Origin: Scandinavium goeteborgense
GTDB lineage: Bacteria; Pseudomonadota; Gammaproteobacteria; Enterobacterales; Enterobacteriaceae
Direction of reading: 5' to 3'
Length of the DNA: 64,000 bases
Assembly: GCF_003935895.2 (NCBI RefSeq)
Contig: NZ_CP054058.1
Span: 1,116,001 to 1,180,000 of the forward strand
This document shows positions 57,576 through 64,000 of the stretch, piece by piece; within the stretch, counting starts at the first letter, position 1; each line of letters opens with the position of its first letter. A program made the position numbers and the translations under genes. The notes below the pieces were generated by a model, which saw nothing but the letters and a program-made list of their open reading frames with translations, was not told the DNA's origin and ran no database searches.

Positions 57576-58712
57576 ATGAAAATCGTAATTGCACCTGATT
57601 CATTCAAGGAAAGTTTGTCAGCGATGGCGGTAGCGACCGCCATTGAACAGGGATTTCGCCAGATTTACCCGGACGCACAGTACGTTAAAGTGCCGATGGC
57701 TGATGGCGGCGAAGGCACGGTGGAATCGATGGTGGAAGCGAGCGGCGGCCGCTACCAGACTCAACAGGTTATCGGTCCATTAGGCCAGCCGGTGCAGGCG
57801 CGCTGGGGTCTGATGGGCGATGGCGAAACGGCGATCATAGAAATGGCGTCTGCGTCGGGTCTGCATCATGTCCCTGTGGCGCAGCGGAATCCGTTACAGA
57901 CCACCAGTTATGGCACCGGGGAGCTGATCCTCGCGGCGCTGGAGTGCGGCGTGACGCGCATTATTCTGGGGATTGGCGGCAGCGCTACCAACGACGGCGG
58001 GGCAGGGATGATGCAGGCGTTAGGAGCCCGCTTGCGTGATGTGCAGGGGCATGAGCTGGCGCACTGTGGTGGCGCGCTGAGTGAGCTGGCGAGCATCGAC
58101 CTGAGCGGCTGTCATCCAAAATTGAAAGACGTGACCATCACCGTTGCCTGCGATGTGAATAATCCACTCTGCGGTCCGCAGGGCGCGTCGGCGATTTTCG
58201 GCCCACAGAAAGGGGCAACGCCGGAGATGATTGAAACGCTGGACGCCGCGCTGGCACAGTGGGGCGCACTCATCCAACAGCAGACCGGTCGCGAGGTGCT
58301 CAACGCGCCGGGTGCCGGTGCGGCGGGCGGTATGGGCAGTGCGCTGCTGGGGCTGTTAAATGCTCAACTACGTGCAGGTGTGGAAATCGTGGTGGAAGCG
58401 CTTAGGCTCGAACAGGCGGTGAAAGACGCGGACCTGGTGATTACCGGGGAAGGGCGGCTCGACAGCCAGAGCATCTTCGGGAAAACGCCGATTGGCGTGG
58501 CGAGAGTGGCCAAGCTGCACCATAAACCGGTTATCGCGCTGGCGGGCGGCCTGAAAAGCTGTCACGGGGTGGTGTACGAGCACGGAATTGACGCGGCGTT
58601 TTCGATTCTGACTCAGGTGGTAACGCTGCCGGAAGCACTGGATGCGGCGGAAGAAAACTTGCGGATAACGGCGCGCAACGTGGCGTCGGTGTGGAAAATG
58701 GCAGGGCATTGA
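57576..58712 (+). CDS. Glycerate 2-kinase
   Basis: 378 residues of the GarK/GlxK family: MKIVIAPDSFKESLSA at the N-terminus, PMADGGEGTVESMV, ILGIGGSATNDGGAGMMQALG and ITGEGRLDSQSIFGKTPIGVA. It phosphorylates D-glycerate to 2-phosphoglycerate, sending it into lower glycolysis. The start is five bases after the permease stop, with AGGATAA inside the end of the upstream gene as ribosome-binding site, so the genes are co-translated. Without dehydrogenase or aldolase genes nearby, the module would use external glycerate directly. Confidence 0.92.
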   Translation: MKIVIAPDSFKESLSAMAVATAIEQGFRQIYPDAQYVKVPMADGGEGTVESMVEASGGRYQTQQVIGPLGQPVQARWGLMGDGETAIIEMASASGLHHVPVAQRNPLQTTSYGTGELILAALECGVTRIILGIGGSATNDGGAGMMQALGARLRDVQGHELAHCGGALSELASIDLSGCHPKLKDVTITVACDVNNPLCGPQGASAIFGPQKGATPEMIETLDAALAQWGALIQQQTGREVLNAPGAGAAGGMGSALLGLLNAQLRAGVEIVVEALRLEQAVKDADLVITGEGRLDSQSIFGKTPIGVARVAKLHHKPVIALAGGLKSCHGVVYEHGIDAAFSILTQVVTLPEALDAAEENLRITARNVASVWKMAGH

Positions 58713-58717
58713 TTTTG

Positions 58718-58748
58718 TAGGCCCGGTAAGCGCTAGCGCCACCGGGCA
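58718..58748. repeat. REP element after the glycerate kinase gene
   Basis: GTAGGCCCGGTAAGCG-CTAGCGCCACCGGGCA: a single REP palindrome in the gap between convergent glycerate kinase and bcp. Confidence 0.87.
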
Positions 58749-58756
58749 AACTGTTA

Positions 58757-59227
58757 TCAGGCGTTCTCTTTCAGCCAGTTCAGCACCACGTCGTGGTGAT
58801 TGCTGGTTTTGAAGTCGTCGAACACGTGCTGGACTTTGCCGTCGCCGTCGATCAGGAAGCTGGTGCGGTGAATACCATCGTAGGTTTTGCCCATGAAGGT
58901 TTTCTCGCCCCAGATACCAAACTGTTCGCAGACCTGATGGTCTTCGTCAGAGAGCAGGGTAAAATTCAGCACTTCTTTTTCAGCGAAACGGGAGAGCTTT
59001 TCCGGTTTATCCGTACTGATACCCAGCACGTCAACACCCGCTTTTTTTAACTCATCCATATTGTCGCGTAAGCCGCAGGCCTGCACGGTGCAGCCAGGCG
59101 TCATGGCTTTCGGGTAGAAATAAACCAGAACACGCTGTCCCTGGAAGTCGGTTAAATTTACTTGCTCACCGTCTTGATCGGGCAAGCTAAATTTCGGTGC
59201 GATGTCACCGGCTTTCAGTGGGGTCAT
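58757..59227 (-). CDS. bcp: Thiol peroxidase Bcp (peroxiredoxin Q)
   Basis: 156 residues, as in E. coli. An atypical two-cysteine peroxiredoxin with peroxidatic Cys46 and resolving Cys51 in TPGCTVQACGLRD. It reduces hydrogen peroxide and organic peroxides with thioredoxin. Its ATG overlaps the gcvR stop (TAATG), so the pair is translationally coupled. Confidence 0.97.
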   Translation of the reverse strand: MTPLKAGDIAPKFSLPDQDGEQVNLTDFQGQRVLVYFYPKAMTPGCTVQACGLRDNMDELKKAGVDVLGISTDKPEKLSRFAEKEVLNFTLLSDEDHQVCEQFGIWGEKTFMGKTYDGIHRTSFLIDGDGKVQHVFDDFKTSNHHDVVLNWLKENA

Positions 59228-59799
59228 TACGAAACTCCATCTTGTTCATCATGCTGTGAATAATTGACGATGTTTATACTGCCTTGCGCTTTCAGTTCTG
59301 TACACAGGTCTTTAAACGCTTGTTCGATCTTTGCCGCATTTTGCGATGCCGGACTGTGGGCCGTCACCTGAATAAAGAGCTGCGGAGAAGCCGCACTGTC
59401 ACCGGGCTGAATACGGGAAACCAGCTCGGCGATGTTCATGCCATGCGAGTCTAATAAGCCGGTAAATCGCTCGATAATATGCGGTGAATCAGGCACTTCA
59501 ACCTGTACTACGACGGTTAAAGGTTGCGCCGGGCGCGGCTGCGCCGAGGTGCGCTTCATCACAATCAGTAAATCCAGCTCCGCCCCTTTTAACGGCAACG
59601 TCGATTCAATCAGGGTAATGGCATTCCAGGTGCCGGAGAGCAGCATAATAAACGTAAATTCATCGCCGAGCATCGCCAGGCGGCTGTCCTCAATATTACA
59701 GCCACAGCTACTGACGTGACGCGTGATGGTGTTTACGATGCCAGGGCGATCGGCACCCAAGGCAGTAATCACCAAATAGTGATGTAGGGAGGCTGTCAA
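59227..59799 (-). CDS. gcvR: Glycine cleavage system repressor GcvR
   Basis: 190 residues from a TTG start, as in E. coli (here TASLHHYLVITALGADRPG). Two ACT domains: one at the N-terminus (GADRPGIVNTITRHVSSCGC) and one after residue 95 (VEVPDSPHIIERFTGLLDSHG). It has no DNA-binding motif; GcvR binds the activator GcvA and blocks it, and glycine releases it. First gene of the gcvR-bcp operon, divergent from dapA. Confidence 0.96.
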   Translation of the reverse strand: MTASLHHYLVITALGADRPGIVNTITRHVSSCGCNIEDSRLAMLGDEFTFIMLLSGTWNAITLIESTLPLKGAELDLLIVMKRTSAQPRPAQPLTVVVQVEVPDSPHIIERFTGLLDSHGMNIAELVSRIQPGDSAASPQLFIQVTAHSPASQNAAKIEQAFKDLCTELKAQGSINIVNYSQHDEQDGVS

Positions 59800-59953
59800 A
59801 CCTGTTCTTCCTGTGAAAAGGGGAGGTTGCGACTAGGAAAGCATAAAAAAAACCGGCATACAACATCCTGAGTGCCTCCGGTCTCTTGCTTTTATAACAG
59901 GACCAAACGTACCATTGAGGCTATTGTCCGCACATCTGCACTGAGGATGGCCC

Positions 59954-60832
59954 ATGTTCACGGGAAGTATTGTAGCGCTTGTCACGCCGATGGATGAAAA
60001 AGGTCAGGTCGACCGCTCCAGCCTGAAAAAACTGATTGATTACCATGTCGCCAGCGGAACCTCGGCGATTGTTTCGGTAGGAACTACCGGTGAGTCTGCC
60101 ACCCTGAGCCACGATGAGCACGGTGATGTGGTGATGATGACTGTTGAACTCGCCGACGGCCGTATTCCGGTGATTGCAGGCACGGGGGCAAATGCCACCG
60201 CAGAGGCCATCAGCCTGACCCAGCGCTTCAATAACAGCGGTATCGTTGGTTGTCTGACGGTAACGCCGTACTACAACCGTCCGACTCAGGAAGGTCTGTT
60301 CCAGCATTTCAAAGCGATTGCCGAACATACTGATTTGCCACAAATTCTGTATAATGTGCCGTCCCGTACCGGTTGCGATATGCTGCCGGAAACCGTGGGA
60401 CGCCTGGCACAAGTCAAAAATATTATCGCTATTAAGGAAGCCACCGGGAACTTAAGTCGCGTTCACCAGATCAAAGAGCTGGTTTCTGATGACTTTATTC
60501 TGCTGAGTGGTGATGATGCCACTGCGCTGGACTTCATGCAGCTGGGTGGTCACGGTGTTATTTCCGTGACGACTAACGTAGCCGCGCGCGAAATGGCAGA
60601 AATGTGTAAACTGGCCGCCGACGGGTGCTTTGCTGAAGCCCGTGCGATTAACCAGCGTCTGATGCCGTTGCACAATAAATTATTTGTCGAACCCAATCCT
60701 ATCCCGGTTAAATGGGCTTGTAAGGAATTGGGTCTTGTGGCGACCGATACGCTGCGCCTGCCAATGACCCCGATCACCGCCCATGGCCGTGACGAGGTGG
60801 CATCCGCGCTGAAGCATGCCGGTCTGCTGTAA
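59954..60832 (+). CDS. dapA: 4-hydroxy-tetrahydrodipicolinate synthase
   Basis: 292 residues. TIM-barrel class I aldolase family: Schiff-base Lys161 (AIKEATGN), catalytic Tyr133 in YNVPSRTG, and GTTGESATL near residues 43-51. It condenses pyruvate with aspartate semialdehyde, the first committed step to lysine and meso-diaminopimelate for the cell wall. bamC follows after 16 bases, as in E. coli. Confidence 0.98.
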   Translation: MFTGSIVALVTPMDEKGQVDRSSLKKLIDYHVASGTSAIVSVGTTGESATLSHDEHGDVVMMTVELADGRIPVIAGTGANATAEAISLTQRFNNSGIVGCLTVTPYYNRPTQEGLFQHFKAIAEHTDLPQILYNVPSRTGCDMLPETVGRLAQVKNIIAIKEATGNLSRVHQIKELVSDDFILLSGDDATALDFMQLGGHGVISVTTNVAAREMAEMCKLAADGCFAEARAINQRLMPLHNKLFVEPNPIPVKWACKELGLVATDTLRLPMTPITAHGRDEVASALKHAGLL

Positions 60833-60848
60833 AGTTTAGGGAGATTTG

Positions 60849-61880
60849 ATGGCTTACTCAGTACAGAAGTCGCAGCTGGCGAAAGTTGCGGGTGTTTCGC
60901 TTGTTCTGCTCCTCGCAGCCTGTAGCTCAGATTCGCGCTACAAGCGCCAGGTGAGCGGTGATGAAGCCTATCTGGAAGCGCCGCCGCTTTCTGAACTTCA
61001 TGCACCGGCCGGGATGATCCTGCCGGTCGAAAATGGCGAATACAACATCCCTGTGGCCCGCGGTGACGGCGCAACGGGTAAAGCACTGGACATTCGTCCG
61101 CCTGCACAGCCGTTAGCCCTGGTTTCAGGCGCGCGCACCCAGTTTACGGGTGACACCGCCACGCTGATGGTCGAAAGTGGCCGTAGCGGAAATCTGTGGC
61201 CGCAGGTTGTGAGCATCGTTCAGGATAAAAACTACACCATCGACAAGCGCGATGATGCGACGCAGACGCTGACCACCGATTGGGTCCAGTGGAACCGTCT
61301 GGACGAAGATCAGCAGTACCGTGGCCGCTATCAGGTCTCTGTTAAACCGCAGGGCTATCAACAAGCCGTGGTGGTGAAACTGCTGAATCTGGAACAGGCG
61401 GGCAAACCGGTTGCCGATGCTGCATCCCTGCAGCGTTACAGCGCCGAAATGCTGAACGTGATTTCTGCAGGTCTGGATAAAAACGCGACCAGCGCACAGA
61501 ACGCCGCGCAGAGCCGCGACGGTGCAACCTTCGACGTACAAAGCGCGGCAGATGATACTGGCCTGCCAATGCTGGTTGTACGTGGTCCGTTCAACCAGGT
61601 GTGGCAGAAACTGCCGGCAGCACTGGAAAAAGCAGGCATGAAAGTGACCGACAGCACCCGTTCACAGGGCAGCATGAACGTCACCTACAAACCGCTTTCT
61701 GACAGCAGCTGGCGTGACCTTGGCGCAAGTGACCCGGGCCTGAGCTCTGGTGACTATAAGCTCCAGGTTGGCGACCTCGATAACCGCAGCAGCATGCAGT
61801 TCATCGATCCGAAAGGACATACGCTGACCCAGTCGCAAAACGACGCGCTGGTAGCCGTATTCCAGGCCGCATTTAAGTAA
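60849..61880 (+). CDS. bamC: Outer membrane assembly lipoprotein BamC
   Basis: 343 residues (E. coli 344). The start is ATG 60849 ([15 protein letters not shown]), with GGGAG upstream. Lipobox LAAC, Cys25, with Ser at +2 for outer-membrane sorting. The N-terminal extended segment (about 28-100) that wraps BamD is well conserved ([17 protein letters not shown]), then two helix-grip domains. It is a nonessential BAM complex subunit. Operon with dapA, ending in a strong terminator. Confidence 0.97.
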   Translation: MAYSVQKSQLAKVAGVSLVLLLAACSSDSRYKRQVSGDEAYLEAPPLSELHAPAGMILPVENGEYNIPVARGDGATGKALDIRPPAQPLALVSGARTQFTGDTATLMVESGRSGNLWPQVVSIVQDKNYTIDKRDDATQTLTTDWVQWNRLDEDQQYRGRYQVSVKPQGYQQAVVVKLLNLEQAGKPVADAASLQRYSAEMLNVISAGLDKNATSAQNAAQSRDGATFDVQSAADDTGLPMLVVRGPFNQVWQKLPAALEKAGMKVTDSTRSQGSMNVTYKPLSDSSWRDLGASDPGLSSGDYKLQVGDLDNRSSMQFIDPKGHTLTQSQNDALVAVFQAAFK

Positions 61881-61886
61881 GAAATA

Positions 61887-61916
61887 AAAGGGCTGGAGCA
61901 ATCCGGCCCTTTTTTC
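61887..61916 (+). terminator. Intrinsic terminator after bamC
   Basis: AAAGGGC(T)GGA / TCCGGCCCTTT stem with a GCAA loop and TTTTTTC run; ends dapA-bamC. Confidence 0.88.
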
Positions 61917-61925
61917 TGTTATCAT

Positions 61926-61941
61926 ACGCAAACGTGTGCGT
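61926..61941 (+). promoter_or_regulatory. PurR box of purC
   Basis: ACGCAAACGTGTGCGT agrees with the PurR consensus and, as I recall, with the E. coli purC operator. It lies 53 bases before the purC ATG. Confidence 0.88.
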
Positions 61942-61993
61942 CGGCAGAAAAGCCCGATTTTAATGTCTAATTTCCTACCCGGAGTATTGAAAG

Positions 61994-62707
61994 ATGCAAA
62001 AGCAAGCTGAGTTGTATCGCGGCAAAGCGAAAACCGTTTACAGCACGGAAAACCCGGACCTGTTGGTGCTCGAATTCCGCAACGATACGTCAGCAGGTGA
62101 TGGAGCGCGTATCGAACAGTTCGATCGTAAAGGGATGGTGAACAACAAGTTCAACCATTTCATTATGAGCAAACTGGAAGAAGCGGGCATTCCGACCCAG
62201 ATGGAGCAGCTGCTGTCCGATACCGAGTGTCTGGTCAAAAAACTCGATATGGTGCCGGTAGAATGCGTTATCCGTAACCGCGCTGCGGGTTCGCTGGTGA
62301 AGCGTCTGGGCATTGAAGAAGGCATTGAGCTGAATCCGCCATTGTTCGATCTGTTCCTGAAAAACGACGAAATGCACGATCCGATGATCAACGAATCCTA
62401 CTGCGAAACCTTCGGGTGGGTGAACCGCGAAAATCTGGCCACCATGCGTGAGTTGACCTACAAAGCCAACGACGTGTTGACGAAGCTGTTTGATGACGCG
62501 GGTCTTATCCTGGTCGATTTCAAACTCGAGTTCGGCTTGTTCAATGGCAAAGTGGTGTTAGGCGATGAGTTCTCGCCGGACGGCAGCCGTCTGTGGGATA
62601 AAAATACCATGGATAAAATGGACAAAGACCGTTTCCGCCAGAGCCTCGGTGGCCTGATTGAAGCCTACGAAGAAGTGGCGCGTCGTTTAGGCGTTCAGCT
62701 CGACTAA
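61994..62707 (+). CDS. purC: Phosphoribosylaminoimidazole-succinocarboxamide synthase
   Basis: 237 residues, as in E. coli. SAICAR synthetase fold: [10 protein letters not shown] near the N-terminus for ATP binding, [29 protein letters not shown] and the metal-binding [12 protein letters not shown]. It joins CAIR and aspartate with ATP in purine synthesis. Single gene under a PurR operator, with GGAG before the ATG and a hairpin terminator downstream. Confidence 0.98.
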   Translation: MQKQAELYRGKAKTVYSTENPDLLVLEFRNDTSAGDGARIEQFDRKGMVNNKFNHFIMSKLEEAGIPTQMEQLLSDTECLVKKLDMVPVECVIRNRAAGSLVKRLGIEEGIELNPPLFDLFLKNDEMHDPMINESYCETFGWVNRENLATMRELTYKANDVLTKLFDDAGLILVDFKLEFGLFNGKVVLGDEFSPDGSRLWDKNTMDKMDKDRFRQSLGGLIEAYEEVARRLGVQLD

Positions 62708-62762
62708 CGCGAAACGCGAATCGTCTGCCTGGAGTCGCTGATGCTTACCGGGCCTGTAACTC

Positions 62763-62788
62763 AGAGGATGCTTGTCATCCTCTTTTGA
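62763..62788 (+). terminator. Intrinsic terminator after purC
   Basis: AGAGGATG / CATCCTCT stem with a CTTGT loop and TTTTGAT. A truncated REP-like GCTTACCGGGCC lies just upstream (about 62742-62753). Confidence 0.75.
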
Positions 62789-62869
62789 TATCTGCCTTGT
62801 TTACTATGGTAATCCTGCCTTTAACCGCCTACGATCACTGTATCAGGAACATGAAATACAGAGGTTGTT

Positions 62870-63748
62870 ATGCGTTGGCAAGGTCGTCGCGAAAGCGATA
62901 ATGTGGAAGACAGGCGAAACGATTCTGGCGGAATGTCCCCTATGGGCGGCCGCGGTGGTTTTCGTCTCCCAAGCGGAAAAGGCGGCATCATTCTGCTAAT
63001 TGTGGTGGTGGTCGCGGGTTATTACGGGGTCGATCTCACCGGAATGCTCACCGGTCAGCCGATGCCGCAACAGCAGACGGCGCAGCGCTCCATCAGTCCG
63101 AACGATGACGAGTCCGCTAAATTCACCTCCGTTATTCTCGCCACCACAGAAGATACCTGGGGGCAGCTTTTCCAGAAAATGGGCCGGCAGTATCAACAGC
63201 CGAAGCTGGTGATGTACCGTGGTGCTACGCGCACCGGATGCGGCACCGGTCAGTCGGTCATGGGCCCGTTCTACTGCCCGGCGGACACCACCGTCTATAT
63301 CGACCTCTCTTTCTACGACGACATGAAAAACAAACTTGGCGCTGATGGCGATTTTGCTCAGGGCTACGTGATTGCGCATGAAGTCGGACACCACGTGCAG
63401 AAGCTGCTTGGCATCGAGCCGAAAGTTCGCCAGATGCAGCAGAATGCGTCTAAAACTCAGGTGAACCAGCTGTCGGTGAAAATGGAACTGCAGGCGGACT
63501 GCTTCGCAGGCGTCTGGGGTCACAGCATGCAGCAGCAGGGCGTGCTGGAAGCGGGTGATGCACAGGAAGCGCTGAACGCGGCTGAAGCCATCGGCGATGA
63601 CCGTTTGCAACAGCAGAGCCAGGGCCGCGTCGTACCGGACAGCTTCACCCACGGAACGTCAGAGCAACGATACACGTGGTTTAAACGCGGCTTTGACAGC
63701 GGGGACCCGTCCCAGTGCAACACCTTCGGTAAAACAGCGTTCAACTAA
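62870..63748 (+). CDS. ypfJ: Putative neutral zinc metallopeptidase YpfJ
   Basis: 292 residues (E. coli YpfJ about 287). Gly/Arg-rich N-terminus, one membrane span (about 38-54, [17 protein letters not shown]) and an external domain with HEVGH at 170-174 and a downstream ELQADC segment (207-212) offering the third metal ligand. [23 protein letters not shown] is typical of the family. The peptidase assignment is by fold; substrate unknown. AGAGG precedes the ATG. tmcA begins four bases after the stop. Confidence 0.93.
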   Translation: MRWQGRRESDNVEDRRNDSGGMSPMGGRGGFRLPSGKGGIILLIVVVVAGYYGVDLTGMLTGQPMPQQQTAQRSISPNDDESAKFTSVILATTEDTWGQLFQKMGRQYQQPKLVMYRGATRTGCGTGQSVMGPFYCPADTTVYIDLSFYDDMKNKLGADGDFAQGYVIAHEVGHHVQKLLGIEPKVRQMQQNASKTQVNQLSVKMELQADCFAGVWGHSMQQQGVLEAGDAQEALNAAEAIGDDRLQQQSQGRVVPDSFTHGTSEQRYTWFKRGFDSGDPSQCNTFGKTAFN

Positions 63749-63751
63749 TTC

Positions 63752-64000
63752 ATGCCTGACATGGACGCCATTCTCGCGCAGGGCGCGAACATGAAAGCGC
63801 AAGGCATTCGCCGCCTGTTGGTTCTGAGCGGCGAGGCCGACTGGAGCTATCGGCAGGCTTTGCGCCTGCGCGAACGGTTGAGCGGCGACGGGCTGTTTAT
63901 CTCCCCTGAGGTTCAGCCCGAACCGTACTGCGCGCCTTCGGCGCTGAAAACTCTTCTTGGGCGTGAATTCAAACACGCCTTTTTTGATGCCCGCCGTGGT
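63752..64000 (+). CDS. tmcA: tRNA(Met) cytidine acetyltransferase TmcA, 5' end
   Basis: The first 83 codons, cut by the window end. GIRRLLVLSGEADW, CAPSALKTLLGREFKHAFFDARRG match the N-terminal domain of E. coli TmcA (YpfI). The whole enzyme uses acetyl-CoA and ATP to make N4-acetylcytidine at the wobble base of elongator tRNA-Met. The ATG could be 63752 or 63761; neither has a strong ribosome-binding site. It follows ypfJ by three bases, as in E. coli. Confidence 0.93.
   Translation, partial: MPDMDAILAQGANMKAQGIRRLLVLSGEADWSYRQALRLRERLSGDGLFISPEVQPEPYCAPSALKTLLGREFKHAFFDARRG

Overview
The window is a chromosomal segment of a gamma-proteobacterium in the Enterobacteriaceae. Gene order and near-identical proteins match the Escherichia coli region sseB-sseA-yfhM-pbpC-ndk-rlmN-rodZ-ispG-hisS-yfgM-bamB-der ... 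xseA-guaBA ... yfgGF-ppx-ppk-purNM ... upp-uraA-hda ... yfgD-bepA-perM ... bcp-gcvR-dapA-bamC-purC-ypfJ-tmcA. The accessory genes differ from E. coli K-12 (no hyf hydrogenase-4 cluster; extra PTS, beta-glucoside and glycerate loci). That suggests a relative such as Enterobacter, Lelliottia, Leclercia or Kluyvera, but the genus cannot be fixed by reading alone. No rRNA, tRNA, CRISPR, prophage or intact insertion sequence was seen.

Layout. 1-5.0 kb: end of sseB, then a minus-strand operon of alpha-glucoside PTS EIICB, GH4 6-phospho-alpha-glucosidase, sseA and an RpiR regulator; sseA is thus enclosed in a sugar operon. 5.2-12.5 kb: yfhM-pbpC, the periplasmic macroglobulin/PBP1C pair. 12.6-21.7 kb: ndk, an ERIC element, rlmN, rodZ, ispG, hisS, yfgM, bamB, der. 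21.8-27.8 kb: an extra Gfo/Idh/MocA oxidoreductase, yfgJ, xseA and the guaBA operon. 27.9-33.3 kb: an accessory block of transporters with regulators (MFS/HxlR, EamA/LysR, MFS with an acidic tail) and yfgG. 33.6-41.3 kb: the c-di-GMP phosphodiesterase yfgF behind an FNR-type promoter, ppx-ppk and purMN. 41.5-43.9 kb: a beta-glucoside kinase plus 6-phospho-beta-glucosidase pair between purM and upp. 44.1-46.9 kb: upp-uraA and hda (CTG start). 47.0-51.7 kb: a three-gene operon of orphan chitobiose-type PTS EIIC, glycosylasparaginase and M17 aminopeptidase, facing a regulator that looks like a domesticated IS481-type transposase. 51.7-54.8 kb: yfgD, bepA, perM. 55.0-58.7 kb: a glycerate operon (CdaR-type regulator, GntP-family permease, glycerate 2-kinase) where E. 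coli carries hyf. 58.8-64 kb: bcp-gcvR, dapA-bamC, purC, ypfJ and the start of tmcA.

How genes work together. Four conserved loci serve nucleotide supply (guaBA, purMN, purC, upp-uraA), and three of them carry recognisable PurR operators. Several genes act in envelope assembly (bamB, bamC, bepA, yfgM, rodZ, pbpC, yfhM). Four separate sugar or organic-acid modules are inserted at conserved-gene boundaries. Each sits beside its own regulator, except the beta-glucoside pair, which has LacI/GalR-type operator sequences but no regulator in the window.

The best candidate for an undescribed system is the PTS EIIC - glycosylasparaginase - aminopeptidase operon with its transposase-like regulator. 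It is consistent with import and breakdown of GlcNAc-asparagine or short glycopeptides, but no substrate is shown by the sequence.
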